From positions 1-17,445 of the forward strand of contig DATKQI010000371.1 of NCBI GenBank assembly GCA_035532755.1: a stretch of 17,445 nt of DNA, in the 5' to 3' direction. The stretch comes from DATKQI01 sp035532755. GTDB taxonomy: Bacteria; Pseudomonadota; Alphaproteobacteria; Acetobacterales; Acetobacteraceae. Below, piece by piece: positions 1 to 7,280 of this stretch. A model generated the notes under the pieces. The model saw only the letters and a program-made list of their open reading frames with translations. It searched no databases and was not told the DNA's origin. The position numbers and the translations under genes are program-made. Position 1 is the stretch's first letter, and each line of letters begins with the position of its first letter.

Positions 1-174
1 CCGCAGCCATGCCCGGACTACATCTACCGCCACCGCAACCTGATCGAGCGGTGCTGGTCGCGACTGAAAGAGCGTCGGGCAATCGCCACACGCTACGACA
101 AGACCGCCGTGTCCTTCGCCGCCGGCATCGCCATCGCCGCCACTCTCGACTGGATCAAGTGCCTCATCCGATAA
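1..174 (+). CDS. IS5-family transposase, C-terminal fragment (5' end outside window)
   Basis: Frame 1 is open from the first base to TAA at 172-174 and gives 57 residues. They contain the typical IS5/IS4-type DDE tail: R-H-R-N-L-I-E-R at residues 10-17 (E16 is the expected third catalytic acid) followed by K23, then the R-Y-D-K-T-A stretch and a hydrophobic end, A-T-L-D-W-I-K. Transposases of this family cut and rejoin element ends in the DNase-H-like DDE fold. The start and the two catalytic aspartates lie upstream of the window, so activity cannot be judged. It reads toward ygiD, which lies on the opposite strand 21 bp beyond its stop. Assignment to the family is confident; the subgroup is not. 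Confidence 0.85.
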   Translation, partial: PQPCPDYIYRHRNLIERCWSRLKERRAIATRYDKTAVSFAAGIAIAATLDWIKCLIR

Positions 175-195
175 TCGATGAAATGCGAACGGACC
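1..195 (+). mobile_element. IS5-family insertion sequence, right-hand remnant (left part outside window)
   Basis: The window opens inside an IS5-family element. The visible part is the transposase C-terminus followed by about 20 noncoding bases that end at a CTAG tetranucleotide (196-199). IS5-type elements commonly target short YTAR/CTAG sites, so I infer that the element ends at about 195 and that CTAG is the target-site copy. The candidate terminal repeat, read inward on the minus strand, is GGTCCGTTCGCATTTC. The left end is not in the window, so the inverted repeat and the duplication cannot be verified, nor can it be told whether the element is complete. Confidence 0.6.
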
Positions 196-975
196 CTAGA
201 TGTTGAACGCGTACACATCCATCCGCAGGAAGCCGAACATCGCACTGTCGTGCAGCCGCTCGGCCTTTGCCGCATCGCCGGCCGCGCCGAGTGCGACGAA
301 GATCGGCAGCAGATGCTCCTCGGTCGGATGGTTGTCCACCGCATGCGGGGCGAGACGGCGATAGGTCAGCAGGTCGGCGGTGCGGTTCTCCGTCAATGCG
401 CGGTCGAACCACTCGGCGAAGGCCGCCACGTCAGGCTGCTGCTCGGCATCGACGCGGCTGCCGCGGAAGCGGCGCAGATCGTGCGTGAAGCTGCCGGAGC
501 CGAGCACCAGCACATCCTCCTCCCGCAGTTTGGCGAGCGCCCGGCCGAGCTGCAGATGATGCGCGGGGCCGAGATCGGATTGCACGGAGATCTGCGCAAC
601 CGGGATATCGGCCTGCGGGTACATCAGCTTCAGCGGCACCCACGCGCCGTGATCGAGACCGCGCACGGGGTCGGTCGCGCTCGGCAGGCCGGCGGCGGCC
701 AGCAGGTCCTCGGCACGCTCCACCAGTTCCGGCGCGCCGGGGGCGGGGTAGCGCATCTCGTAGAGCGCGCGGGGAAAGCCGTGGAAATCGTGGATCGTTT
801 CGTTGACCTTCGGCGCGTTCAGCATCGGCGCATCGGTTTCCCAATGCGCGGAGGCGACCAGGATGGCGCGCGGCCGGCCGAGCCTTGTGCCGAGGGTTGC
901 GAGAAAATCCCGCGCCGGCGCATCGGTCAGCGGCAGGGTGGGGGCGCCGTGGCTCACGAACAGGGTGGGGAACAT
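196..975 (-). CDS. ygiD: 4,5-DOPA-extradiol-dioxygenase-like protein (YgiD/LigB family)
   Basis: The protein has 259 residues, the normal size for single-domain class III extradiol ring-cleavage dioxygenases of the YgiD/DODA group. The opening FPTLFVSHGAP is a family hallmark. The four histidines expected as metal ligands are present: H9 (SHG), H44 (SAHWET), H165 (SFTHD) and H221 (in HPTEEHLLP). Such enzymes open catechol-type rings next to the hydroxyls; the natural substrate in bacteria is usually unknown. The ATG at 975 is chosen because AAGGAGG lies just upstream and the conserved N-terminus begins there; the reading frame continues upstream without conserved residues. It lies 13 bp behind the broken doxX gene, so the two were probably co-transcribed under the upstream LysR regulator. 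Its TAG stop sits inside the CTAG abutting the IS remnant, but the C-terminus (MDVYAFNI) looks like a natural family ending. Confidence 0.9.
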   Translation of the reverse strand: MFPTLFVSHGAPTLPLTDAPARDFLATLGTRLGRPRAILVASAHWETDAPMLNAPKVNETIHDFHGFPRALYEMRYPAPGAPELVERAEDLLAAAGLPSATDPVRGLDHGAWVPLKLMYPQADIPVAQISVQSDLGPAHHLQLGRALAKLREEDVLVLGSGSFTHDLRRFRGSRVDAEQQPDVAAFAEWFDRALTENRTADLLTYRRLAPHAVDNHPTEEHLLPIFVALGAAGDAAKAERLHDSAMFGFLRMDVYAFNI

Positions 976-988
976 CGCTGCCTCCTTC

Positions 989-1395
989 TCACGCCATCTT
1001 CGCACGATTGTCGAACGCCAGTGCACCACTGCCCAGCAATGCCTGCACGCCGAGCGCGATCGCCCAGACCAGCGGATATTCCCAGCCGCCCTTCGGGTCG
1101 TTGAAGAAGAACCCGTTATGGATGTGCACGAACACGATCGCACCCAGCAGATCGAGGATCATCACCGCCGCCACCCAGCGTGTGGCGATCCCCAGGATCA
1201 GCGCCACGCCCGCGACCAGTTCGGCCAGCATCACGACCCAGGCCATCCAGCCGGGCAGGCCGATGGCAACGAAGAACTTCTCCGTGCCGGCCGGGTGAAG
1301 ACGAAGAATTTCAACGCATCATGGACCAGGAACAGCACGCCCAGGGTCACGCGCAGAAACAGCGCGGCGTAAGGCGCTGTGCGAGTGTCGATCAT
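989..1395 (-). pseudogene. DoxX family membrane protein, frameshifted
   Basis: Two overlapping minus-strand frames carry the halves of one DoxX protein. From the ATG at 1395 (AAGGAG upstream) the product reads MIDTRTAPYAALFLRVTLG..., with a first membrane segment and an F-V-F-T turn. It then leaves frame and would stop after 54 residues at 1231. The rest, PAGTEKFFVAIGLPGW followed by three further hydrophobic segments and ending ALAFDNRAKMA, continues one frame over to the stop at 989. Adding one C to the CCC run on the coding strand (GGG at 1293-1295 on the plus strand) restores a 135-residue protein of normal DoxX length with four predicted membrane segments. DoxX proteins are small inner-membrane proteins often encoded beside redox or aromatic-degradation genes; their biochemistry is poorly defined. 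This could be a true pseudogene or a single-base sequencing error. Confidence 0.85.
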
Positions 1396-1500
1396 TGAAG
1401 CGGTCTCCTTCGCGGCGGCCGGCCCGACGCCGGCGATCTCTGTCGCTGGAACATGGAGGGGCCGGCATGCCCCTTCACATCCGCAACGCCGCACAGCACG

Positions 1501-1516
1501 CATGCACCGGCGCATG
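1501..1516. promoter_or_regulatory. inverted repeat between lysR and doxX, candidate operator
   Basis: CATGC-ACCGGC-GCATG is an inverted repeat with 5-bp arms and a 6-bp spacer. It lies 106 bp before the doxX start and just after the lysR stop. LysR-type regulators bind interrupted dyads, usually T-N11-A, upstream of their targets, so the place fits. The spacing here (T-N10-A) is one base short of the classic box and such short repeats arise by chance in GC-rich DNA, so this is only a candidate. Confidence 0.25.
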
Positions 1517-1530
1517 GAAAATCGCGAAGA

Positions 1531-2424
1531 TCATTCGGGATTGAGCAGGGACGCCTGCCGTTTGAGCGTGGCGGTCAGCATCTCGGTCAATGCGCGGATG
1601 CGTGGCGTGTGCCGGATGTCGGCGTGGACGACGAGGAAAAGTTCGCGCACCGGTGCCGGTACGGGCGGGGCAAGCCGGACAAGCCCGGTCGCGGGATCGC
1701 CCAGGTAGCGGGCAAGGCAGGCGATGCCCATGCCGGCCCGCGCTGCCGCCAGATGCGCGTATCGCGTGTTGGTGCGGAGCGTGATTTCGGATTGTGCGGT
1801 CAGCCCCGTGAACCACGCCATGTCCGGCGTGCCGATCAGGTCTTCCTCGACCCGTATGACCGCATGGCCGGGTGCGCCGGCTGTGAAATCCGGCGGGCCG
1901 CGCCGGTCAAGATAGGCCGGAGCCGCGTAGAGGGCGAACCCGATCTCGGCCGCCTTGCGCACCACGAGCCCGGCCTGGGTCGGCCGGGCGAGGCGCAGTG
2001 CGATATCCGCCTCCCGCCGCGCGAGGCTGAGGGCGCGCGTATCGGCCAGAAGCTCCACGGTGATGCCTGGATATTTCTCGCGAAACGCCGCGAGCGCGGG
2101 GGTCAGCACCTCGACGGCGAAGGTTTCGAGCGTGGTGAGCCGCACCGTGCCGGCCAGGCGCACATCCTTGCCGGTGATGGCACGCTCCACCGCCAGCGTC
2201 TCGTGCTCGATCCGCTCGACATGGGCAAGGATCGCCTCGCCGGCCGCTGTCAGCACGAAGCCGCGCGGGATCTTCTGCAGCAGGCGCACGCCGGAACGCT
2301 GTTCCAGGGCGGCAAGGCGGCGGCCCATGGTGGATTGCTCGACGCCCAGCATGCGGGCTGCCGCCGAGAGCGAGCCGTGGCGGGCGATCGCAAGGAAACT
2401 GCGCAGATCATCCCATTCGAGCAT
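1531..2424 (-). CDS. LysR family transcriptional regulator
   Basis: The protein has 297 residues, typical for LysR regulators. Residues 1-60 form the winged helix-turn-helix: LRSFLAIARHGSLSAAARML, then VEQSTMGRRLAALEQRSGVRL. The following half (about 90-297) is the periplasmic-binding-protein-like effector domain, with the usual TVRLTTLETFAVEVLTPAL entry. The start ATG at 2424 gives the canonical M-L-E-W-D-D-L opening. It is followed 135 bp downstream on the same strand by doxX-ygiD, which are its likely targets by proximity; that is inference, as LysR genes more often lie divergent to their targets. The effector cannot be told from sequence. folE ends 64 bp upstream on the same strand and is probably unrelated in function. 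Confidence 0.92.
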   Translation of the reverse strand: MLEWDDLRSFLAIARHGSLSAAARMLGVEQSTMGRRLAALEQRSGVRLLQKIPRGFVLTAAGEAILAHVERIEHETLAVERAITGKDVRLAGTVRLTTLETFAVEVLTPALAAFREKYPGITVELLADTRALSLARREADIALRLARPTQAGLVVRKAAEIGFALYAAPAYLDRRGPPDFTAGAPGHAVIRVEEDLIGTPDMAWFTGLTAQSEITLRTNTRYAHLAAARAGMGIACLARYLGDPATGLVRLAPPVPAPVRELFLVVHADIRHTPRIRALTEMLTATLKRQASLLNPE

Positions 2425-2488
2425 GGCGCGCAGGCTGTGCCCAACGCCCGGCCGGCCGCAAGTGGAAAGCAGCCTCCGGGTGTGCCCG

Positions 2489-3133
2489 TCAGCCGTCCGC
2501 GCCGGCGGGGCGCGGGCTGCCGATCATCGCCAGGAATTCGCGGCGGGTGGAAGGATTGTCGCGGAACATGCCCAGCATCCGGCTGGTCACCATCGTCACG
2601 CCGGATTTGTGGACGCCACGGGTGGTCATGCATTGATGCCCGGCCTCGATCACCACGGCCACGCCGCGGGGCTGCAGCACCTCGTTCACGGTGTTCGCGA
2701 TCTGGGCTGTGAGTTTCTCCTGGATTTGCAGGCGCTTCGCATAGGCTTCCACCACGCGGGCGAGCTTGCTGATCCCCACCACGCGCCGATCGGGCAGATA
2801 CGCGACATGGGCGCGGCCGATGATCGGAACCATGTGATGCTCGCAATGGCTTTCCAGGCGGATGTCCCGCAGCAGGACCATTTCGTCGTAGCCGTCGGTC
2901 TCCTCGAAGGTGCGTTCCAGCAGGCTGACAGGGTCCGTCTCGTAGCCGGAGAAGAATTCCTCATACGACCGCACCACGCGTGCCGGCGTATCGACCAGAC
3001 CCTCGCGTGCCGGATCATCCCCTGCCCATAGCAGCAGCGTGCGCACCGCCTGTTCCGCCTGTTCCCGCGTGGGACGGATCGCAGGCGTGGATGGCGTTGC
3101 CTGGGGTGCGGGCGCAGGCGTGTGGATGTTCAC
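2489..3133 (-). CDS. folE: GTP cyclohydrolase I FolE
   Basis: FolE converts GTP to 7,8-dihydroneopterin triphosphate and formate, the first step of tetrahydrofolate synthesis (and of 7-deazaguanine precursors). The signature ESHCEHHMVP spans residues 94-103. The zinc ligands expected from the E. coli enzyme are C97, H100 and C168 (in EAGHQCMTTRG). GVHKSG and TSRMLG follow as in the family. I chose the GTG at 3133, giving 214 residues, because GGAG lies 10 bases upstream and the length fits. The only earlier start in frame is another GTG at 3190 with no visible ribosome site, which would add 19 non-conserved residues. The first 20 residues are Pro/Ala-rich and not conserved. The 123 bp before it probably hold its promoter, but I cannot point to convincing -35/-10 boxes. 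The product's folate end point also supplies the methylene-THF used by MnmE/MnmG encoded nearby. Confidence 0.93.
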   Translation of the reverse strand: MNIHTPAPAPQATPSTPAIRPTREQAEQAVRTLLLWAGDDPAREGLVDTPARVVRSYEEFFSGYETDPVSLLERTFEETDGYDEMVLLRDIRLESHCEHHMVPIIGRAHVAYLPDRRVVGISKLARVVEAYAKRLQIQEKLTAQIANTVNEVLQPRGVAVVIEAGHQCMTTRGVHKSGVTMVTSRMLGMFRDNPSTRREFLAMIGSPRPAGADG

Positions 3134-3256
3134 CGGACAGGGTCTCCGCTTACGAAAAGCCGACGCCCACGCAGGCTGCCAGTGTTGCACCGCCCGTGCG
3201 CCGGATCAGGTCCGATATGGGACAACACGCCGCGTCCGGCAAGGCAAGCCACCCGG

Positions 3257-4234
3257 TCAGTCGGGCAGCAGCACCGTGCTCCCGGTTGTCCGGCGCGCTT
3301 CCAGTGCCGTATGGGCCTCGGCCGCCCGACTGAGCGGAAAGGTCTGGTTGACGCGGATTTTCACCGCCCCGCTCTGCACCACGGCGAACAGATCGGCGGC
3401 CGCACGCTCCAGATCCGCCCGCTTCGCGGTGTAGGTGGCAAGGCTCGGCCGGGTGAGGTACAGGCTGCCCTTGGCGCCGAGCATGGCGATCTCGATCGGC
3501 GCGACGGGGCCGGAGGCATTGCCGAAGCTGATCATCAGGCCGAGCGGCGCCAGGCTGTCGATGCTGGACATGAACGTGTCCCGCCCCACGCTGTCGTACA
3601 CCACCGGAACCATCGCCCCGCCGGTGATGCGCTTCACCTCCTCCGCAAGCGTGGCGTGGCCGACAATGGCATGGGCCGCGCCATGCGCGCGCGCGATTTC
3701 CGCCTTCTCCTCCGTGGACACCACGCCGATGACCGTGGCGCCCAGGTGCTTCGCCCACTGGCAGAGGATCAGCCCCACGCCACCGGCCGCGGCATGCACC
3801 ACGATGGTCTCGCCCGGCTGCACCACATGCGTTCGTCGCAGCAGGAATTGCGCCGTCATGCCTTGCAGCATCATTGCCGCCGCCGTGGTGAAATCGATCC
3901 CGTCGGGGAGTTTCACGAGGCGGTCGGCCGGGATCACGCGTTCGGTGGCATAGGCGCCGATCGGCCCCGTGCCATAGGCGACGCGATCGCCCGCGGAAAA
4001 ACCCGCTACGCCCGCGCCCACGGCGGCCACGGTGCCGGCGCCTTCCATGCCGAGCGTGACCGGCAGGTGCGGCGCCTTGTACAGCCCGGTGCGGAAATAC
4101 ACGTCGATATAGTTCAGCCCGATCGCGGCATGGCGCACCAGCACCTCGCCGGGCCCGGGCTCGGGTGTCGGCACATCCTCCCATGCCATCACTTCGGGGC
4201 CGCCATGAGCATGGACGCGGATGGCCTTCGTCAT
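3257..4234 (-). CDS. zinc-independent quinone oxidoreductase (NADPH:quinone reductase, MDR family)
   Basis: The protein has 325 residues, matching Qor-type medium-chain dehydrogenase/reductases. The N-terminal GroES-like domain carries GLNYIDVYFRTGLY (39-52) and LGMEGAGTVAAVG (61-73). The Rossmann domain has the dinucleotide-binding HAAAGGVGLILCQWAK (147-162) and the following STEEKAE. The structural-zinc cysteines of alcohol dehydrogenases are absent, which supports the quinone-oxidoreductase branch. Such enzymes reduce quinones or other conjugated carbonyls with NADPH in the cytoplasm; the substrate here is unknown. The ATG at 4234 is preceded by AAAAAGGAG at good spacing and begins the conserved MTKAIRVHAHGGPEV. 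The same frame is open further upstream but is not family-like. It starts 26 bp after the ogt stop, so it is probably the last gene of the DUF255-ogt-qor unit. Confidence 0.9.
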   Translation of the reverse strand: MTKAIRVHAHGGPEVMAWEDVPTPEPGPGEVLVRHAAIGLNYIDVYFRTGLYKAPHLPVTLGMEGAGTVAAVGAGVAGFSAGDRVAYGTGPIGAYATERVIPADRLVKLPDGIDFTTAAAMMLQGMTAQFLLRRTHVVQPGETIVVHAAAGGVGLILCQWAKHLGATVIGVVSTEEKAEIARAHGAAHAIVGHATLAEEVKRITGGAMVPVVYDSVGRDTFMSSIDSLAPLGLMISFGNASGPVAPIEIAMLGAKGSLYLTRPSLATYTAKRADLERAAADLFAVVQSGAVKIRVNQTFPLSRAAEAHTALEARRTTGSTVLLPD

Positions 4235-4260
4235 GGTTTCTCCTTTTTGCCGAAGCTGCC

Positions 4261-4719
4261 CTAGATGGCCCGCGCGACGGCGCGTGCTTCCAGGGACAGC
4301 AAGGCCTGCTTGGTGGTCAGTCCGCCGGCGCCGGAATATCCGCCGGGCCCGGTGGCAGCGACGACGCGATGGCATGGGATCAGGATCGGAATGGGATTGG
4401 CGGCGTTGGCACCGCCGATCGAGCGGGGGCTGCCGCCGGCCAGGGCGGCGATGGCCCCATAGGTGCGGGTTTCGCCCAGCGGGATGGTGCACAGCGCCTG
4501 CCAGACGCGGCGGCGATAGGCGCTGCCGGCCGGGGCCAGAGGCAGGTCGAACCCATCGATCGCCCCATCGAAATAGGCATGCAAGGCCGCGCGGGCACTG
4601 CACAGCAGCACGGTTTCCGTCTGGTCCCGGCCCCAGCCCCAATCGAGCGCGACGATCGCGCCGTTCTCCTCCGAAACGGTGAGATCGCCGATCGGCGTGT
4701 GAAGGGAAAGCTGCGGCAT
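4261..4719 (-). CDS. ogt: methylated-DNA--[protein]-cysteine S-methyltransferase
   Basis: The protein has 152 residues and resembles Ogt/AGT suicide DNA-repair proteins that move the methyl group from O6-methylguanine to their own cysteine. The active-site motif P-I-L-I-P-C-H-R-V-V is complete with C116, preceded by the DNA-binding helix region GETRTYGAIAALAGGSPRSI and the asparagine hinge NAANPIP. GGYSGAGGLTTKQALLSLE closes the domain as in the family. The short N-terminal domain (1-60) is of the compact Ogt type, without the Ada zinc module. The ATG at 4719 begins the natural MPQLSLHTPIGDL; no strong ribosome site is visible, which fits translation coupled to the gene ending 31 bp upstream. 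Symbol ogt is by similarity; other names for the same activity would be equally valid. Confidence 0.92.
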   Translation of the reverse strand: MPQLSLHTPIGDLTVSEENGAIVALDWGWGRDQTETVLLCSARAALHAYFDGAIDGFDLPLAPAGSAYRRRVWQALCTIPLGETRTYGAIAALAGGSPRSIGGANAANPIPILIPCHRVVAATGPGGYSGAGGLTTKQALLSLEARAVARAI

Positions 4720-4750
4720 GGGGGAAAGCAAACCGTCCGCGCGCCCCGTG

Positions 4751-6826
4751 TCAAGGCGCAGGGTGCGTCGGACCCGCTTCAAGCGCGGGTGACGGACGCA
4801 GAAGCCGCTGAAGATCCGGCACCGTGCGGACGGGCAGGGAGCATGCGCCATGCCGGCAGACGAAGGCCGCAGGCTCGGCCCCCGGCCCGATGCCGTGGGC
4901 CGGATGGGCCGTGGAAAACATGGGCGGGCCGATGGCACGCAGGACAGAGACGGCGGGATCGGGTGCTGCGAGGGCGGCGGCCAGAAGCGCAGCGGCGGCC
5001 GGATTCGCGGGGTCGCCGGCAACGACGATCGCGGTGCCGTTTTCCAGCAGATCCGCCGCGGCCAGCAGGCCGGGCATGGCCGGCAAAGCCTGAGCGGCCC
5101 CGCTGAAGGCACGCAGCACCGCCTCCGCCCGGTCCCGCCAGATCGGCTCTCCGGTGATATGGAACAGGCGGGCCAGAACATCCGCCATCATGCCGTTGCC
5201 GGACGGCACCGCCTGGTCCCCCGCGCTGCGCGGCCGGGTGGCGAGCCCAAGGGGGATGTCCGTCGCATCGGATGCCGTGGTGAAGAAGGAGCCGTCCGCA
5301 TCGGCGAACCAGGCTTGTGCCAGATCGGCCAGGCGGATCGCCGTGACCAGATCGGCGGGATCGCCTTCGGCCTGGAACAATGCAAGTGCGGCCTGCGCCA
5401 TTGCCGCCTGATCCTCCAGCAGCCCCGCCGCGCCGATGCGGCCACCACGCCAGGCATGTTGCACCCGGCCATCGGGCGCACGTAGATGGGCCATAACGAA
5501 GGCGAAAGCGGAACGGGCGGCCAGGCGCCACTCCGGTCGGCCAAATACCGCAGCGGCACGGCACAGCGCGGCGATGGCAAGGCCGTTCCAGTCGGCCAGC
5601 ACCTTGTCGTCCCGCGCCGGGCGCGGGCGGGCGGCGCGGGCCGCGAACAGCACGGCCCGGCAATGCGCCAGCCGCCGCGCCTCCATTTCCGTGGCGGGCG
5701 CGCGCATGCAGCGCAGGATCACGCGCCCTTCCCAGTTGCCTTCCGCGCGGATATCGTAATGATTTCGGAACAACACTGCATCTGCACCCAGAAGGGCGTC
5801 GATCTCCGCGGCGTTCCAGACATAGAACCGGCCTTCCTCGCCCTCGCTGTCGGCATCTTCCGAGGCGGCGAAGGCGCTGTTGCCATCCGCATCCTTCTCC
5901 GCCGCCATGTCCCGCAGCATCCAGCCGACGACACCGTCCGCCCGTTCGGCGAACAATGCGGATGGCGCGGCGGCGTGGGTCAGCGCGAGCAGGTCGAGAA
6001 GCTGGGCATTGTCGTACAGCATCTTCTCGAAATGCGGTACCAGCCAGACGGCGTCCGTGGCATAGCGGGCGAAACCGCCGCCGAGATGATCGTAGATCCC
6101 GCCTTGCGACATCCGTTCCAGCATCAGATGCAGGGCGGCGGTGCCAGCCGGCTCTCCGGTGCGGCAGGCGTTCTGCCACAGGAAGCGGAAGATGGGCGGG
6201 TTGGGAAATTTCGGTGCGCCTTGCAGCCCGCCCTCGACAGGATCGGTCATCCGCAGCAACGCCGCCGCCGCGGCATCCAGCGCCACATCGGCGATCGGTT
6301 CGCCGGGGCGGGTGGCGGCCGCGGCGGCAAGACTGCGCGTGATCGCCGCGCCGTTCCGCGCAATGCCCCGATCGCCTTCCTTCCAGGCAGCAGCAAGGCC
6401 TTCCAGGACCTGGCGGAAGGACGGCCGGCCCCAGCGCGGCGTGGGCGGGAAATATGTGCCGCCCCAGAAGGGCACGCCGTCGGGAGACAGGAACATCGTG
6501 AGCGGCCAGCCGCCCTGCTCGCCGAGCGCGTGCAGCGCGTTCATGTAGAGATGATCGATATCCGGCCGTTCCTCCCGGTCGACCTTGATGTTCACGAACA
6601 GCCGGTTCATGAGCGCGGCCGTCTCGGGGTTTTCGAAGGATTCGTGGGCCATGACATGGCACCAATGGCACGCCGCATAGCCCACCGAGAGCAGGATGGG
6701 CTTGTTGGCCGCAGCCGCTTCCGCCAGCGCAGCCGGCCCCCAGGGACGCCAATGCACGGGATTGTCGGCATGCTGCTGCAGGTAAGGCGAGGTTTCGTGG
6801 CGCAGCAGGTTTGCGGAAACAGTCAT
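4751..6826 (-). CDS. thioredoxin domain-containing protein, DUF255 (YyaL/SSP411 family)
   Basis: The protein has 691 residues, the normal length for the family typified by B. subtilis YyaL and mammalian spermatogenesis-associated protein 20. The N-terminal domain is thioredoxin-like with the family signature SPYLQQHADNPVHW (13-26), KPILLSVGYAACHWCHVM (42-59, CHWC at 53-56), VDREERPDID and GGWPLTMFLSPDG. The rest is the helical, six-hairpin-glycosidase-like region with GGIYDHLGGGFARYATD, VPHFEKMLYDNAQL and the DDKVLADWNGL and PSGNGMMADVL motifs. Biochemical function is unknown in bacteria; no catalytic role should be assumed from the fold. The ATG at 6826 is chosen because AAGGA lies upstream and the family N-terminus starts there; an ATG seven codons earlier (MRKDTS) is possible. 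The frame is open for a further 300 codons upstream, through the ferredoxin and mnmE genes on the other strand, but that part shows no family resemblance. It heads the unit with ogt and qor. Confidence 0.9.
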   Translation of the reverse strand: MTVSANLLRHETSPYLQQHADNPVHWRPWGPAALAEAAAANKPILLSVGYAACHWCHVMAHESFENPETAALMNRLFVNIKVDREERPDIDHLYMNALHALGEQGGWPLTMFLSPDGVPFWGGTYFPPTPRWGRPSFRQVLEGLAAAWKEGDRGIARNGAAITRSLAAAAATRPGEPIADVALDAAAAALLRMTDPVEGGLQGAPKFPNPPIFRFLWQNACRTGEPAGTAALHLMLERMSQGGIYDHLGGGFARYATDAVWLVPHFEKMLYDNAQLLDLLALTHAAAPSALFAERADGVVGWMLRDMAAEKDADGNSAFAASEDADSEGEEGRFYVWNAAEIDALLGADAVLFRNHYDIRAEGNWEGRVILRCMRAPATEMEARRLAHCRAVLFAARAARPRPARDDKVLADWNGLAIAALCRAAAVFGRPEWRLAARSAFAFVMAHLRAPDGRVQHAWRGGRIGAAGLLEDQAAMAQAALALFQAEGDPADLVTAIRLADLAQAWFADADGSFFTTASDATDIPLGLATRPRSAGDQAVPSGNGMMADVLARLFHITGEPIWRDRAEAVLRAFSGAAQALPAMPGLLAAADLLENGTAIVVAGDPANPAAAALLAAALAAPDPAVSVLRAIGPPMFSTAHPAHGIGPGAEPAAFVCRHGACSLPVRTVPDLQRLLRPSPALEAGPTHPAP

Positions 6827-6925
6827 TGAGGTGTCCTTGCGCATGGGGCCGTGAGGGGTAGATACGTTCCTGGCTGCGCCACCGCGAGCAATTGTGGACG
6901 CCGTTATTCCGCACCTGGAGAAGAG

Positions 6926-7270
6926 ATGATGGGGCACAGGAAGCCCGGCGATCCACCGCTGTATTTCGCCTCGCACATTTTCGTGTGCTGCAACCGCCGC
7001 CCGGACGGGCATCCGCGCGGGTCTTGCGCGGCCAAGGGTTCGGAACGCCTGCGCGACTACATGAAGGCGCGTGCAAAGGAGTTGGGATTTCGCGAGACGC
7101 GGGTGAACAGCGCCGGCTGCCTGGACCGGTGCGAGCTGGGGCCGTGCGTCGTGATCTATCCCGAGGGCATCTGGTATCGTGTAGACTCGTTCCAGGATGT
7201 CGATGCCGTTCTGGAGCGGCATGTTCGTGACGGCGATCGCGCGACCGAGCTGATGCTGCCGGAGCGCTGA
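6926..7270 (+). CDS. (2Fe-2S) ferredoxin domain-containing protein (thioredoxin-like fold)
   Basis: The protein has 114 residues and resembles the small thioredoxin-like [2Fe-2S] ferredoxins. It has the characteristic HIFVCCNRRPDGHPRGSC (17-34), GSERLRDYMKARAKELG, NSAGCLDRCELGPCVVIYPE (61-80) and a D-V-D-x-V-L-E-R-H end. Cluster ligands are expected at C21, C34, C65 and C69; C22 and C74 are extra. I chose the ATG at 6926, preceded by CTGGAG; a second ATG follows immediately, so M1 or M2 could be used. The electron-transfer partner is unknown. The gene is 10 bp upstream of mnmE on the same strand, so it is probably the first gene of the mnmE-parB operon. The 99 bp between it and the divergent DUF255 gene must contain both promoters, but no clear boxes are visible. 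Confidence 0.9.
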   Translation: MMGHRKPGDPPLYFASHIFVCCNRRPDGHPRGSCAAKGSERLRDYMKARAKELGFRETRVNSAGCLDRCELGPCVVIYPEGIWYRVDSFQDVDAVLERHVRDGDRATELMLPER

Positions 7271-7280
7271 GCGGACCCGG

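Noticed and set aside
178..1104. A 308-codon plus-strand open frame opposite ygiD and doxX
   Set aside because: ygiD on the other strand has all metal ligands and a strong ribosome site; the plus-strand translation resembles no family.
1458..1473. Hairpin GGGGC-N6-GCCCC as a terminator for lysR
   Set aside because: No U-run follows on the minus strand and the arms are short; kept only as part of the weak leader observation.
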